Shown: positions 14,991 to 24,168 of the stretch, piece after piece
Layout: each line of letters starts with the position of its first letter
Position numbering within the stretch: the stretch's first letter is position 1
Source of the DNA: Streptomyces graminofaciens
GTDB lineage: Bacteria > Actinomycetota > Actinomycetes > Streptomycetales > Streptomycetaceae
DNA length: 64,000 nt
Reading direction: 5' to 3'
NCBI RefSeq assembly: GCF_030294945.1
Contig: NZ_AP018448.1
Location: 8,280,501 to 8,344,500, forward strand
Notes under the pieces: generated by a model
What the model was told of the DNA's origin: nothing
What the model saw: the letters and a program-made list of their open reading frames with translations, nothing else
The model's database searches: none
Made by a program: the position numbers and the translations under genes

Positions 14991-17404
14991 TGCTCGTCGT
15001 CCGCCTCTGTGTCCAGGCTCATCCAGCCCGCCTTGTTCGACGGGGTGAAGATGACGCCGCCCGCCACCAGAGGCTCGACGGCCAGGCTCACCTCGGCGTC
15101 GCTCTGGCTCTCGATGTGGGGCAGGCTGTGCCGGTAGAGCACCTTGCCCGTCTTCGCGTCGAAGGCGGCGACGCCCCGGGTGTTGACGGTGTAGACACGG
15201 TCGCCCGCCTGGACCGGCGCGATGTTGGCGAAACCCAGACTGGGCAGCTTCGTGCGCCACAGCTCCTTCTGCCGGGCCGCGTCGACACAGACCAGTTCGC
15301 CGCCCGTCGACGTGGGCCCGATGTACATCACCCGGCCGGGCGTCACCGACAGCTGGGGCGCGCCCATCTGACCACCGCCCAGGATGGCCCCGGCCTCGGT
15401 ACGGATGCCCTTGGCGCCCTTCTTCAGCTCCTGGCGCAGGATGGCGTCGGCGAACGGCGCCTGCTTCGGGTCCATCCAGGAGCAGTACAACTGGACTTTG
15501 CCGTCCTCCTCCAGCAGGGCCTCGGTGCCGGGGACACAGCCCGCGACCAGTGCGAAGTCCCTGAGCCTCTCGCCGTTGTCCTTGTCGAAGACCGTGACGT
15601 GGTTGTCGGCTCCGGCCTCGTCGTCGACGGTGGTGAACGCGTAGAGCCGGTCGCCGACGACCCGCAGTTCGGACGCGCCCGAGCCGCCGTACTGGTCGGA
15701 CTCCGCGCCCTCCAGCCAGCCGTTCCTGCCCGTGCGGGCGTCGAGTGAGAACACCACGCCGCCCTCGCCGGAGATGTACGCCCGCTCGCCGTCGCTCATC
15801 AGGTTCTCGGTGGGCGTCTGCGTCGCGTAACGCCACTTGATATCGCCGGTGGCGAGGGACATCCCGAGGACGCGGTCGCCGGTGTTGACGAGGACCATCT
15901 TGCCGACGACGACCGGGACGTTGTGCCCGTACGCCTGCGCCTCCTTGTTCTTCCACAGCACCTTGCCGGTGGCCGCGTCGAGCCGGACCGTCACCTCGCC
16001 GGCGCAGAGCAGCGACGACTCGGCGTACACGCACTCGCTGTCCTGGAGGTTGTACTGCCACGGCCGCCAGCCGTCCGGGCGGCGCTCGGGGGTGTCGTGG
16101 TACGCGAACGAGAAGTTGGCCGAGCCGGACACCGAACTGAGGTACGAGGCCGATCCCTTGGGCTGGGTGACGGTACGCGTACCGGGGGTGGTGCGGGCCG
16201 AGGAACCGCCACCGGTGGAGCCCGTAGCGGAGTTCTGCGTCTGCATCCCGTACAGCAGCCCGCCCGTCAGTGAGGCCACGGCCACGCCGGTCGCCGCCAC
16301 GGTGAGCACCCGGCGTCGACGAAGCCGCCGGGGCGGGGGAGCGAGGACGGAACCCACATCCGTGCTCACCGACCCCACATCGGGCACGGGGACAGGGGCG
16401 GGGACGGAGACGGGGACGGCCGTGGCAGTGTCGGCGTCCGGGGCCGCCGAGTCCGGCGTCATGGGAGCGGTCGGCGCGGCCGGGAACGGCAGCGCCGACA
16501 GGATCGTCGGGCAGGAGGCGCTCAGCAGCCCCAACAGCTCACCGGCGTCCGGGCGTTCGTCCGGCTCCTTGGCCAGACAGCGCTCGACCGTAGGCCGCAG
16601 CCACTCGGGCAGGTCCTTCAGGTTCGGCGGCTCGTGGACCAGCTGGTACACCATCGTGTACACGTCCGTCGCGTCGAAGGGCACATGGCCACTCGCCGCG
16701 TACGTCAGCACCGAGCCCAGCGAGAAGATGTCGCTGCGCGGCCCCACGTCCTTCTGGGCGCGGATCTGCTCCGGCGACATGAACGGCGGCGTGCCGACCG
16801 TGACACCGGTGCCCGTGAGCCCGACGCCCGTCATCGCGTTCGGATCGGGTACGGCCGCGCGCACGATGCCGAAGTCGATGACGCGGGGGCCGTCGTCGGC
16901 GAGCAGGACGTTGCCCGGCTTGAGGTCGCGGTGCACGATCCCGACGCGGTGGATGTCCCGCAACGCCTCCGCGAGACCGGTGGCGAGCCGGTACAGCTCC
17001 TCGTCGGTGAGCGCGGGCCCCTCGTTGACCCGCTTGTCCAGCGGCTTGCCCGGCACGTACAGGGTCGCCATCCACGGCGGGTCGGCGTCCGGGTCGGCGT
17101 CCAGCACCGGCGCGGTGAACGCCCCGCTGACCTGGCGGGACGCGGTGACCTCGCGCCGGAAACGGCTCCGGAAGTCGGGCTGCCCGACGAGATTGCCCCG
17201 GATCACCTTGATGGCGACCTGGCGGCCGGAGGGCGAAGTGCCGAGATAGACGTGGCCCATGCCGCCGGAGCCGATGAGCGAGTCGACTCGGTAACCGGGA
17301 ATCTCCGGCAGCTCCTCCTTCTTGTGCGGAGCGCCCTGAGGATCCTGGGCCATCATCTCCCCCATCTTCGTACGTTCGTACGGGTCCAAGCGGATGATAT
17401 CCAT
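14984..17404 (-). CDS. Transmembrane Ser/Thr protein kinase with PQQ-type beta-propeller sensor
   Basis: 806 aa if the first ATG (17404) is used; ATGs at codons 14, 17 and 18 are alternatives and no start has a convincing ribosome site. The Hanks-type kinase domain occupies about 38-300: GSGGMG (45-50), AIK with Lys66, HRDLKPGN (158-165) and DFG (177-179). A proline/valine-rich linker and RRLRRRR precede a membrane helix at about 365-385. The outer part is a WD40/PQQ-like propeller of roughly 400 residues (VVVGKMVLVNTGDRVLG, YISGEGGVVFSLDARTG). It probably senses an extracytoplasmic signal and phosphorylates cytosolic targets. A lipoprotein gene lies just upstream on the same strand. Confidence 0.9.
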   Translation of the reverse strand: MDIIRLDPYERTKMGEMMAQDPQGAPHKKEELPEIPGYRVDSLIGSGGMGHVYLGTSPSGRQVAIKVIRGNLVGQPDFRSRFRREVTASRQVSGAFTAPVLDADPDADPPWMATLYVPGKPLDKRVNEGPALTDEELYRLATGLAEALRDIHRVGIVHRDLKPGNVLLADDGPRVIDFGIVRAAVPDPNAMTGVGLTGTGVTVGTPPFMSPEQIRAQKDVGPRSDIFSLGSVLTYAASGHVPFDATDVYTMVYQLVHEPPNLKDLPEWLRPTVERCLAKEPDERPDAGELLGLLSASCPTILSALPFPAAPTAPMTPDSAAPDADTATAVPVSVPAPVPVPDVGSVSTDVGSVLAPPPRRLRRRRVLTVAATGVAVASLTGGLLYGMQTQNSATGSTGGGSSARTTPGTRTVTQPKGSASYLSSVSGSANFSFAYHDTPERRPDGWRPWQYNLQDSECVYAESSLLCAGEVTVRLDAATGKVLWKNKEAQAYGHNVPVVVGKMVLVNTGDRVLGMSLATGDIKWRYATQTPTENLMSDGERAYISGEGGVVFSLDARTGRNGWLEGAESDQYGGSGASELRVVGDRLYAFTTVDDEAGADNHVTVFDKDNGERLRDFALVAGCVPGTEALLEEDGKVQLYCSWMDPKQAPFADAILRQELKKGAKGIRTEAGAILGGGQMGAPQLSVTPGRVMYIGPTSTGGELVCVDAARQKELWRTKLPSLGFANIAPVQAGDRVYTVNTRGVAAFDAKTGKVLYRHSLPHIESQSDAEVSLAVEPLVAGGVIFTPSNKAGWMSLDTEADDEQS

Positions 17405-17476
17405 CCGCGGTGACGCCGCACGGGGACGGGGGAAGGACCCGCGGGCGGACGGGGGTCGGGGGCCGGGGGCCGGGGC

Positions 17477-18127
17477 TCAGACGGGTACCGCGCAGCCCAC
17501 CGGCCTGGTGCCGCCCAACTGCACATACAGCTCGGTCGAGGTCGCGCACTGCGCCTTGCGCGCCACGGCCGCCGTGACCCGGTACTCCGGGTCGTGCCTG
17601 CCGTTGCCGTCGCAGGCGGTCTCGCGGACCTCGCCCCGCCCGGCGCCGTAGACGCAGTCGCCGACGATCGTGCGGGGCCCGCCCCCGCCGCCGGGGTCAC
17701 CGGGGTGGGGCGGTTGCAGCTTGCGCATACAGGCGTACCCCTGGGGCACGGACCCGTCGCCGTCCTCGTCCCTGTCGAAGGAGGGGCGGGACTCGCTGAT
17801 GTGCAGGACGAAGTCGGTGGTGGGCGGGCAGGGCGGCCCCTGTGATCCCCGGCCCTCGTGCCGCGCGACCACCCGGGCGGCGGCACGCTCACTGGCACAG
17901 GGCACCTCGGTGAAGCTGGTCGTCCCGAACGAGCTGCACTCGTCGATCCCCAGGAACACCGTGCCGTACCCGGAGGGATCCGCCGGCGCGCCGGTCGCCG
18001 CCGTCTTCTCCCTTGTTTCACCGGTTCCGTCACCCGAACCGCCGGACAGGGCCTGGCAGCCCGAGAGCGCGGACACCACGCCCAGCACGACGGCCGCGGC
18101 CCGCAGCCCCGTACACACCCTCCGCAT
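17477..18127 (-). CDS. Lipoprotein upstream of the Ser/Thr kinase
   Basis: 216 aa from ATG 18127 (GGGGGG-type ribosome site). MRRVCTGLRAAAVVLGVV leads to the lipobox LSGC. The mature part is Cys-rich (seven or so cysteines) with two acidic segments and resembles the C-terminal substrate domains of Streptomyces secreted proteins of unknown function. Its start is followed 72 nt downstream by the kinase start on the same strand, so it could be co-transcribed and act with the kinase outside the membrane; that is inference. Confidence 0.65.
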   Translation of the reverse strand: MRRVCTGLRAAAVVLGVVSALSGCQALSGGSGDGTGETREKTAATGAPADPSGYGTVFLGIDECSSFGTTSFTEVPCASERAAARVVARHEGRGSQGPPCPPTTDFVLHISESRPSFDRDEDGDGSVPQGYACMRKLQPPHPGDPGGGGGPRTIVGDCVYGAGRGEVRETACDGNGRHDPEYRVTAAVARKAQCATSTELYVQLGGTRPVGCAVPV

Positions 18128-18266
18128 GGCACCCCCCGTTGAACCCGTCCAGCGTGACCCCCCACCGGGGGCCACGTCAGACAGTCCGGGTGCTTTGCGT
18201 CAGTTGGGTACGGTGTGTACGAAGCGGGCGGCGTAGACCCAGTACGTCAGGGCCGGCCCCGCGTAC

Positions 18267-20063
18267 CTAGTACGTCAGGCCGTGCCCGATCGGGTACAGC
18301 ACCCGTGCCGGATCGTCCGCCCGCTGCACCGGAACCGGCAGCTTCCCGCGCGGCGCCACCCGCCCGGCGAGCACGCGCGCCGCCGCCCGCACCTCGACAT
18401 CGGTCCATGAGTACGCCGCCAAGTAGCCCTTCACATCAGGGAGTTGAGCCACGTCGTACGGATTGCGCACGGCTACGGCGACCACCGGCACCCCGGTGGC
18501 GAGCAGCGCGGAGACAAGGGCCCGCTGGCTGCTGCCCGCCGTGACGTTGTACGTCGCCACGACCACCGCGTCCTTGCCGGCCGCGGCCGCGACCGCCTGG
18601 TCGATGGTGGCCCGGGTGGGCGCCGTACCCGTGGACAGCGCGGTCGCCGTGAAGCCGAGGGAGGTGAGTTCGGCGGCGAGGACGGTCGTCGGAGGTCCCG
18701 TGGTGCCCGACGGGGACGCCGGGTCGGCGCCGACCACGAGCACCTTCTTGTGCGTACGCCGGGACAGTGGCAGCAGCCGGCCCTTGTTGACCAGCAGTGT
18801 CGTGGTCCGCTGGGCGATACGGTCGGCCGCGCGGAGATGCGCGCCGGTCCCCACGACCCGGTCGACGCCCGCCTTGCTCACATACGGCTGCTCGAACAGC
18901 CCGAGCTTCGCCTTGAGCCGCAGGACGCGCAGGACCGACTCGTCGAGCCGCGCCTCGGTCAGCTCGCCCGCGCGTACGGCGTTCAGTACGGCATGCCACG
19001 CCACGTCGAGGGAGGGCGGGTTGAGGAGCTGGTCCGCCCCGGCCTTCAGCGCCAGCACGGGCACCCGGTCGTCGCCGTACTTCGTGCGGACGCCCTCCAT
19101 GGCGAGCGAGTCGGTGACCACGACCCCGTCGTAGCCCAGCTCGCCGCGCAGTACACCGGTGAGGATCGGGTGGGAGAGGGTGGCCGGGTCGCCGGACGGG
19201 TCGAGGGCGGGGACCATGATGTGCGCGGTCATGATCGAGTCGATCCCGGCCCGGATCGCGGCCCGGAACGGCGGCGCGTCGAGGGCCGTCCACTGCTTGC
19301 GCGTGTGCTCGATGACGGGGAAGCCGTAGTGACTGTCGACGGCGGTGTCCCCGTGCCCCGGGAAGTGCTTGGCGGTCGCCGCCACCCCACTGCCCTGATA
19401 GCCCTTCACCTGCGCGGCGACGAGCCCCGCGACCGCCGTCGGATCGGCCCCGAAGGACCGTACGCCGATGACCGGGTTGGCGGGGTTGACGTTCACGTCG
19501 GCGACGGGCGCGTAGTCCTGACGGACACCGAGCGCGCGCAGCTCGGCACCGCCGATCCGCCCCGCCTCACGGGCGTCGGCCCGCGAACCGCCCGCGCCGA
19601 GCGCCATCGCGCCCGGCAGCAGCGTGGCGGGTCTGCCCACCCGGGCCACGATCCCGTGCTCCTGGTCGGTGGAGACGAGCACGGGCAGCCCGCGGGGGAG
19701 GCGGAGGGAGGCCTTCTGGATGCCGTTCGACAGCCCGGCGATCTGGTGCGGGTCGCGGGTGTTGTGCGCCCAGGAGAAGTAGATGATCCCGCCGACCCGG
19801 TACTTGGCGATGAGCTCGGCGGCCGTCCGTACGCCGATCTCCTTGAGGTTGGCATCGATGTCGGCCTGGTCGGGCGCGGTCGCCGAGTGCCCGTAGACCC
19901 GCATCACGAAGAGCTGGCCGACCTTCTCTTCGAGGGACATACGGGAGACGAGGGTGCGCAGCCGGCGGTCGTCGCGGCTGTCGCCGTGTGCGTTTTCGGT
20001 GCCGGTCGCCAGGGCCGCGGTGACGCCTGCCGTGGCGGCGAGAACGGTACGTCTGGAGGGCAC
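18267..20063 (-). CDS. Glycoside hydrolase family 3, NagZ-like beta-N-acetylhexosaminidase (secreted, Tat-type signal)
   Basis: 598 aa from GTG 20063 (GGAAGGAG six nt upstream), giving VPSRRTVLAATAGVTAALATG, a twin-arginine-type signal. The catalytic barrel has KHFPGHGDTAVDSH, the NagZ-type Asp-His acid/base loop, and VVTDSLAMEGV, whose Asp is the expected nucleophile. A C-terminal alpha/beta sandwich follows (about 400-590). It probably cleaves GlcNAc from muropeptides or chitin-derived sugars outside the cell. Unlike cytosolic NagZ, the protein is long and exported, as is typical of Streptomyces. Confidence 0.85.
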   Translation of the reverse strand: MPSRRTVLAATAGVTAALATGTENAHGDSRDDRRLRTLVSRMSLEEKVGQLFVMRVYGHSATAPDQADIDANLKEIGVRTAAELIAKYRVGGIIYFSWAHNTRDPHQIAGLSNGIQKASLRLPRGLPVLVSTDQEHGIVARVGRPATLLPGAMALGAGGSRADAREAGRIGGAELRALGVRQDYAPVADVNVNPANPVIGVRSFGADPTAVAGLVAAQVKGYQGSGVAATAKHFPGHGDTAVDSHYGFPVIEHTRKQWTALDAPPFRAAIRAGIDSIMTAHIMVPALDPSGDPATLSHPILTGVLRGELGYDGVVVTDSLAMEGVRTKYGDDRVPVLALKAGADQLLNPPSLDVAWHAVLNAVRAGELTEARLDESVLRVLRLKAKLGLFEQPYVSKAGVDRVVGTGAHLRAADRIAQRTTTLLVNKGRLLPLSRRTHKKVLVVGADPASPSGTTGPPTTVLAAELTSLGFTATALSTGTAPTRATIDQAVAAAAGKDAVVVATYNVTAGSSQRALVSALLATGVPVVAVAVRNPYDVAQLPDVKGYLAAYSWTDVEVRAAARVLAGRVAPRGKLPVPVQRADDPARVLYPIGHGLTY

Positions 20064-20224
20064 GTCGCTCCTTCCGGAGGTGAACCGGTGAGGAACGCAC
20101 ACTAGCCCGCGCGAGGCCGAGGGGCCGCCACCGGCGCGGTTCCCAAGGATCCGTTGTCTTCTGGAAGTTGCCACGGCCGGGAAAGCGGACGCGCGGGAGA
20201 GCTCGGGGGGGCCGGGGCGCGTTG

Positions 20225-20347
20225 GCGGGTGCGGGTTCGTCGTGGTCGCTCGCGCAGATCGCCGCGCCCCTCAGAAGCATGGGGTGCGGCCCGGTTTTCA
20301 AGGGGCGTGGGGAACTGCGCGACCAACCCCCACTCACCCGCACCCGC
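20225..20347. repeat. Inverted pair of dispersed GC-rich repeats between divergent genes
   Basis: Left arm 20225-20271 and right arm 20301-20347 are imperfect inverted copies, about 47 nt each, of the GGGGCGTGGGGAACTGCGCG-type element, separated by 29 nt. They lie in the 357-nt region between the GH3 start (20063) and the EPSP-synthase-like start (20421). The rest of that region shows no gene. Confidence 0.6.
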
Positions 20348-20420
20348 GTCCCCCCTAGCCGAAAGCCGGGCCGTTCCACCCAGCGGACGCATCCACACGC
20401 ACCCCGCGCCGCAGGCCAGC

Positions 20421-21683
20421 ATGGAGCCCATGCCCCTCGTCGACATCCCCGGTTCCAAGTCCATCACCGCCCGTGCCCTCTTCCTCGCGGCCGCCGCCGA
20501 CGGTGTCACCACCCTCGTACGGCCGCTGCGGTCCGACGACACGGAGGGCTTCGCCGAGGGACTCGTCCGGCTCGGGTACCGGGTCGGGCGGGCCCCCGAC
20601 GCCTGGCGGATCGACGGCCGCCCGCAGGGCCCGGCGGTCACGGAGGCGGACGTCTACTGCCGGGACGGCGCGACCACCGCCCGCTTCCTGCCGACCCTGG
20701 CCGCCGCCGGCCACGGCACCTACCGCTTCGACGCCTCCGCCCAGATGCGCCGCCGCCCGCTCGCCCCGCTCTCCCGGGCCCTGCGCGACCTCGGTGTCGA
20801 CCTCGTCCACGAGCAGGCCGAGGGCCATCACCCGCTGCGGATCGCCGCGAACGGCGTCACCGGCGGCGACGTCACCCTCGACGCGGGCCAGTCCTCCCAG
20901 TACCTGACCGCCCTGCTGCTCCTCGGCCCGCTGACCCGCGAGGGCCTGCGCATCACGGTCACCGACCTGGTCTCGGAGCCGTACGTCGAGATCACCACGG
21001 CGATGATGGCCGCCTTCGGGGCGGACGTGCACCGCGAGGGCGACACCTACGTCGTCGCGCCCGGCGGCTACCGCGCCACCACCTACGCCGTCGAACCCGA
21101 CGCCTCCACGGCGAGCTACTTCTTCGCCGCCGCCGCGCTCACCGGCACCGAGGTCACCGTCCCCGGCCTCGGCACCGGCGCCCTCCAGGGCGACCTGGGC
21201 TTCGTGGACGTACTGCGGCGGATGGGCGCCCGGGTGGACGTCGCCGAGGACCGTACGACCGTGAGCGGCACCGGCGAACTGCGCGGCCTGACCGTCAACA
21301 TGCGGGACATCTCCGACACCATGCCGACGCTCGCCGCCATCGCCCCCTTCGCCTCCGGGCCGGTCCGTATCGAGGACGTCGCCAACACACGGGTGAAGGA
21401 GTGCGACCGGCTGGAGGCGTGCGCGGAGAACCTGCGGCGGCTGGGGGTACGGGTCACCACCGGTCCCGACTGGATCGAGATCGAACCCGGTGTTCCCACG
21501 ACCGGCGCGGAGGTGAAGACATTCGGCGACCACCGGATCGTGATGTCCTTCGCCGTCGCGGGACTTCGCGTTCCCGGCATCACCTTCGACGATCCGGGAT
21601 GTGTACGGAAGACGTTCCCCGGGTTCCACGACGCGTTCGCGGAGCTTCGCCGGGGAATGTCCGGCATGGGACCGGTCAACTGA
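20421..21683 (+). CDS. aroA: EPSP synthase-like protein (AroA paralogue)
   Basis: 420 aa from ATG 20421; the ATG at 20430 (MPLV) is equally plausible. The enolpyruvyl transferase fold is clear: PGSKSITARAL, GQSSQYLTALLL, NTRVKECDRLEA, TFGDHRIVMSFAVAGL and CVRKTFPGF all match AroA. Two sites differ from E. coli AroA: SNR becomes TAR after the GSKS motif, and the GNAGTAMRP loop reads RDGATTARF, placing Ala where the glyphosate-contact Gly96 lies. The likely reaction is shikimate-3-phosphate plus PEP to EPSP. Streptomyces often carry two such genes, so this may be the specialised copy. No aro neighbours; peptidase E follows 58 nt later. Confidence 0.75.
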   Translation: MEPMPLVDIPGSKSITARALFLAAAADGVTTLVRPLRSDDTEGFAEGLVRLGYRVGRAPDAWRIDGRPQGPAVTEADVYCRDGATTARFLPTLAAAGHGTYRFDASAQMRRRPLAPLSRALRDLGVDLVHEQAEGHHPLRIAANGVTGGDVTLDAGQSSQYLTALLLLGPLTREGLRITVTDLVSEPYVEITTAMMAAFGADVHREGDTYVVAPGGYRATTYAVEPDASTASYFFAAAALTGTEVTVPGLGTGALQGDLGFVDVLRRMGARVDVAEDRTTVSGTGELRGLTVNMRDISDTMPTLAAIAPFASGPVRIEDVANTRVKECDRLEACAENLRRLGVRVTTGPDWIEIEPGVPTTGAEVKTFGDHRIVMSFAVAGLRVPGITFDDPGCVRKTFPGFHDAFAELRRGMSGMGPVN

Positions 21684-21741
21684 CCGGCCGTACAGGAGTG
21701 CAGGTCGGGCCGGGTGGCGGCGCCTTGCTAGTCTCCCGGCC

Positions 21742-22485
21742 ATGACCGCGCCCGAACCCACCATCCTCGCCACCTCGGGCGGCCACCGTAAGGGGAGCCG
21801 CATCTGGGTCGGCTTCGACGCGCTCGTGCACCACGCGGTGGAGCTGTCGGGGGTGAACGGACGCCGGCCGAAGGTCATGTACGTTGGCACGGCCGTCGGC
21901 GACGCCGAGCACATGGCCGCCCGTATGGCCGAGGCGGCCCGGGTCGCGGGCTTCGATCTGACCCCGCTTCAGCTGTTCCCGATGCCCAACCTCGACGACA
22001 TCGAGGGCACTGTCCTCGAACAGGACGCGATCTGGGTCATGGGCGGCTCGGTGGCCAACCTGCTGGCCGTGTGGCGGGTCCACGGCCTGGACGAGATCTT
22101 CCGCCGCGCCTGGGCGGCCGGGGTCGTCCTCAGCGGCGTCAGCGCGGGCTCGATCTGCTGGTTCCAGGGCGGCACGACGGACTCGTTCGGCCCCCGCCTG
22201 CGCCCGGTGACCAACGCGCTCGGCTATCTCCCGTACGGCAACGGCGTGCACTACGACAGCGACGCGGGCCGTCGGCCCCTGGTGCACGACCTCGTCGCCG
22301 AGGGCACCCTCCCGGAGACCCACTGCACCGACGACGGCGTCGGACTGGTCTACCAGGGCACCAAGTTGGTGGAGGCCGTCAGCGAACTCCCGGGCAAGGC
22401 CGCCTACATAGTCCGCCGAAACGGCGACGCCCCGCCCCTGGAGGAACGCATCGAACCACGCCGCCTGCCCGAACCGAAGGCGTAG
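21742..22485 (+). CDS. Peptidase E (family S51)
   Basis: 247 aa from ATG 21742. IWVMGGSVANLL and the nucleophile segment LSGVSAGSICWF are diagnostic of S51 aspartyl dipeptidases, in which the Ser of GxSAGS attacks Asp-X dipeptides. The family's glutamine-amidotransferase-like fold is preserved through GYLPYGNGVHYDS. The protein is cytosolic. It might participate in peptide recycling or in cyanophycin-type dipeptide release; the genome context gives no hint. TAGTCT lies 11 nt before the ATG, so the transcript could be nearly leaderless. Confidence 0.85.
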   Translation: MTAPEPTILATSGGHRKGSRIWVGFDALVHHAVELSGVNGRRPKVMYVGTAVGDAEHMAARMAEAARVAGFDLTPLQLFPMPNLDDIEGTVLEQDAIWVMGGSVANLLAVWRVHGLDEIFRRAWAAGVVLSGVSAGSICWFQGGTTDSFGPRLRPVTNALGYLPYGNGVHYDSDAGRRPLVHDLVAEGTLPETHCTDDGVGLVYQGTKLVEAVSELPGKAAYIVRRNGDAPPLEERIEPRRLPEPKA

Positions 22486-22609
22486 CCCTCATCCGACGGA
22501 TCAAGGCCCCGGCCTCGGCCCCGGCCGGGGCGGGTGATGCGGCGCGAGGGCATGCCTTGGCGGCTGCCCGGCAGATCATGCGGTCCGAGCGGCAGGTCTT
22601 CGCCCCGAG

Positions 22610-22923
22610 CCCAGGCGGCACCCGCCCAGGCCATGCGGTCCGGCGGCACCCGCCCAGTCGGTCCGGCGGCACCCGCCCAGGCCATGCGGTCCGGCGGCAC
22701 CCGCCCAGGCCATGCGGTCCGGCGGCACCCGCCCAGGCCATGCGGTCCGGCGGCACCCGCCCAGGCCATGCGGTCCGGCGGCACCCGCCCAGGCCATGCG
22801 GTCCGGCGGCACCCGCCCAGGCCTGCGGCCAGGCGGCACCCGCCCAGGCCTGCGGTCCGGCGGCACCCGCCCAGGCCCGCGGTCCGGCGGCACCCGCCCA
22901 GGCCTGCGGCCAGGCGGCACCCG
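22610..22923. repeat. 28-bp minisatellite, about 11 tandem units
   Basis: Units begin CCCAGGCCATGCGGTCC and end GGCGGCACCCG. Identical 28-bp copies are at 22625-22652 and 22676-22815 (five in tandem); a 23-bp deleted copy is at 22653-22675, and four 27-bp variants occupy 22816-22923. The array fills most of the 493-nt gap between peptidase E and the convergent MHYT gene. As 28 is not a multiple of three, open frames through it have rotating composition and are not taken as genes. Confidence 0.95.
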
Positions 22924-22978
22924 CCCAGCTCCCCATCCGGCAGCGCAACGCCCCGCGCCCGCCGGCGCCCCGCTGGTC

Positions 22979-23968
22979 TCACCACTCCTGCGTGCGCTGT
23001 GCCGCTCCCTGCGGCTCCTGGTGCCGTTTGCGGGCCGGGGGGTCGAAGAACGAGACGGGCGCCTCCTCCTGGGCCCGGGACCCCTGGCCCTGCGCCTGGC
23101 CCCCGGCGGGTGAGCGGGGCCCGAACACATCGGCCCGGAAGGCGGGGCGCTCGGTCTTCCCGGCGGGCTCCGGCTGCGGCTTGCGCCGTGACGCGCCGGC
23201 GGACCGGTTCCAGTCGCCGTCACCCAGTACGAGCATCGGGTCGAACATCACCACCACACCGGCCAGCAGCAGGAAGAGGACCGGCCCGATCAGCATCGGC
23301 AGCAGGATCGACATGGGCGACTCGCCCTCGAACGTGCCGAACGAGTTGCCACCGGTCGAGCTGTGCAGCCACACGCCGACGGAGGCCATGCCGGTGTAGT
23401 GCATGCCGGACACGGCGACGCCCATCACGAGGCTGGCGCCCAGGCTGGTGAGGAAGCCCCGGATCGACACGGCCGCCCACAGCGCGGCGGTCGCGGCGAC
23501 GATGGCGATCAGCACGGAGAGCGCGACGGTCGGGGTGTCGTAGTGGATGTAGCCGTTGAGGCGGATGGCGGCCATGCCCATGTAGTGCATCGCGGCCACC
23601 CCGAGCCCGGTGACGCAGCCCGCCGCGCACAGGCTGGAGGTGGTGACCCCGCGGTACCCGACCGCGAAGACGCCGACGGCGACCACGGCGATCGCGACGA
23701 GCAGGCTCAGCACCGTCAGCCCGACGTCGTAACGGATGGCGGTCTCCTGGACCCGGAAGCCGATCATCGCGATGAAGTGCATCGTCCAGATGCCGCAGCC
23801 GATGCACGCCGCGCCGAGCGCGAGCCAACCGGGCTTCCACGACTTGTCGTTGTAGACGGATCTGACGACACAGCGCAGCCCGAGCGCGGCGCCCAGGCAG
23901 GCCATGAGGTAGGCGGCCACCGGGGTGACAGCTCCGTAGCTGAAATCGTCGACTGTGCCATGCTGCAT
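22979..23968 (-). CDS. MHYT-domain integral membrane sensor
   Basis: 329 aa from ATG 23968 (GGGGGG eight nt upstream). Seven or eight hydrophobic helices fill residues 1-250. Three MHYT-type motifs are present: MHFIAMIGF, MHYMGMAAI and MHYTGMASV. In this family they are proposed to bind copper and sense oxygen, CO or NO. The C-terminal 80 residues are cytosolic, Pro/Arg/Gln-rich and lack a GGDEF, EAL or kinase output domain. It is therefore a stand-alone MHYT protein, as in other Streptomyces. Single gene, convergent with the minisatellite region. Confidence 0.9.
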   Translation of the reverse strand: MQHGTVDDFSYGAVTPVAAYLMACLGAALGLRCVVRSVYNDKSWKPGWLALGAACIGCGIWTMHFIAMIGFRVQETAIRYDVGLTVLSLLVAIAVVAVGVFAVGYRGVTTSSLCAAGCVTGLGVAAMHYMGMAAIRLNGYIHYDTPTVALSVLIAIVAATAALWAAVSIRGFLTSLGASLVMGVAVSGMHYTGMASVGVWLHSSTGGNSFGTFEGESPMSILLPMLIGPVLFLLLAGVVVMFDPMLVLGDGDWNRSAGASRRKPQPEPAGKTERPAFRADVFGPRSPAGGQAQGQGSRAQEEAPVSFFDPPARKRHQEPQGAAQRTQEW

Positions 23969-24168
23969 ATGCCAAATCCCCCCGATACATAGCCAGTTGG
24001 TCGTGGCTGGTCGGGAGGTAAGTCTGGAGTAAAGAGGGGGCGACGCGCTCCGTTTTCCAAGAGTTACTGTCGGTACTTGTCCGGCTGGTGATCGACTTTG
24101 GGTGAGTGGGGACTGATTCGCCGTCAAAATCCATCCCGCGCTTGAGAGTTCAAGCTCAGGCCATGGTT

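Noticed and set aside
13323-16061. A 912-codon minus-strand frame
   Set aside because: It runs antisense through the aminopeptidase and out of frame through the kinase gene, both of which have intact catalytic motifs in other frames.
18236-18286. Imperfect duplication AGTACGTCAG near the GH3 stop codon
   Set aside because: Only about 10-16 bp with mismatches; may be a chance or minor slippage event with no visible consequence.
22610-22923. A CRISPR array
   Set aside because: Units are contiguous without unique spacers and no cas genes are near.
22379-23451. Several long frames through the minisatellite (for example GLGGCRRTAWPG repeats)
   Set aside because: All six frames are open because the 28-bp unit is not a multiple of three; the translated repeats rotate frame with each unit and there is no start with a ribosome site.
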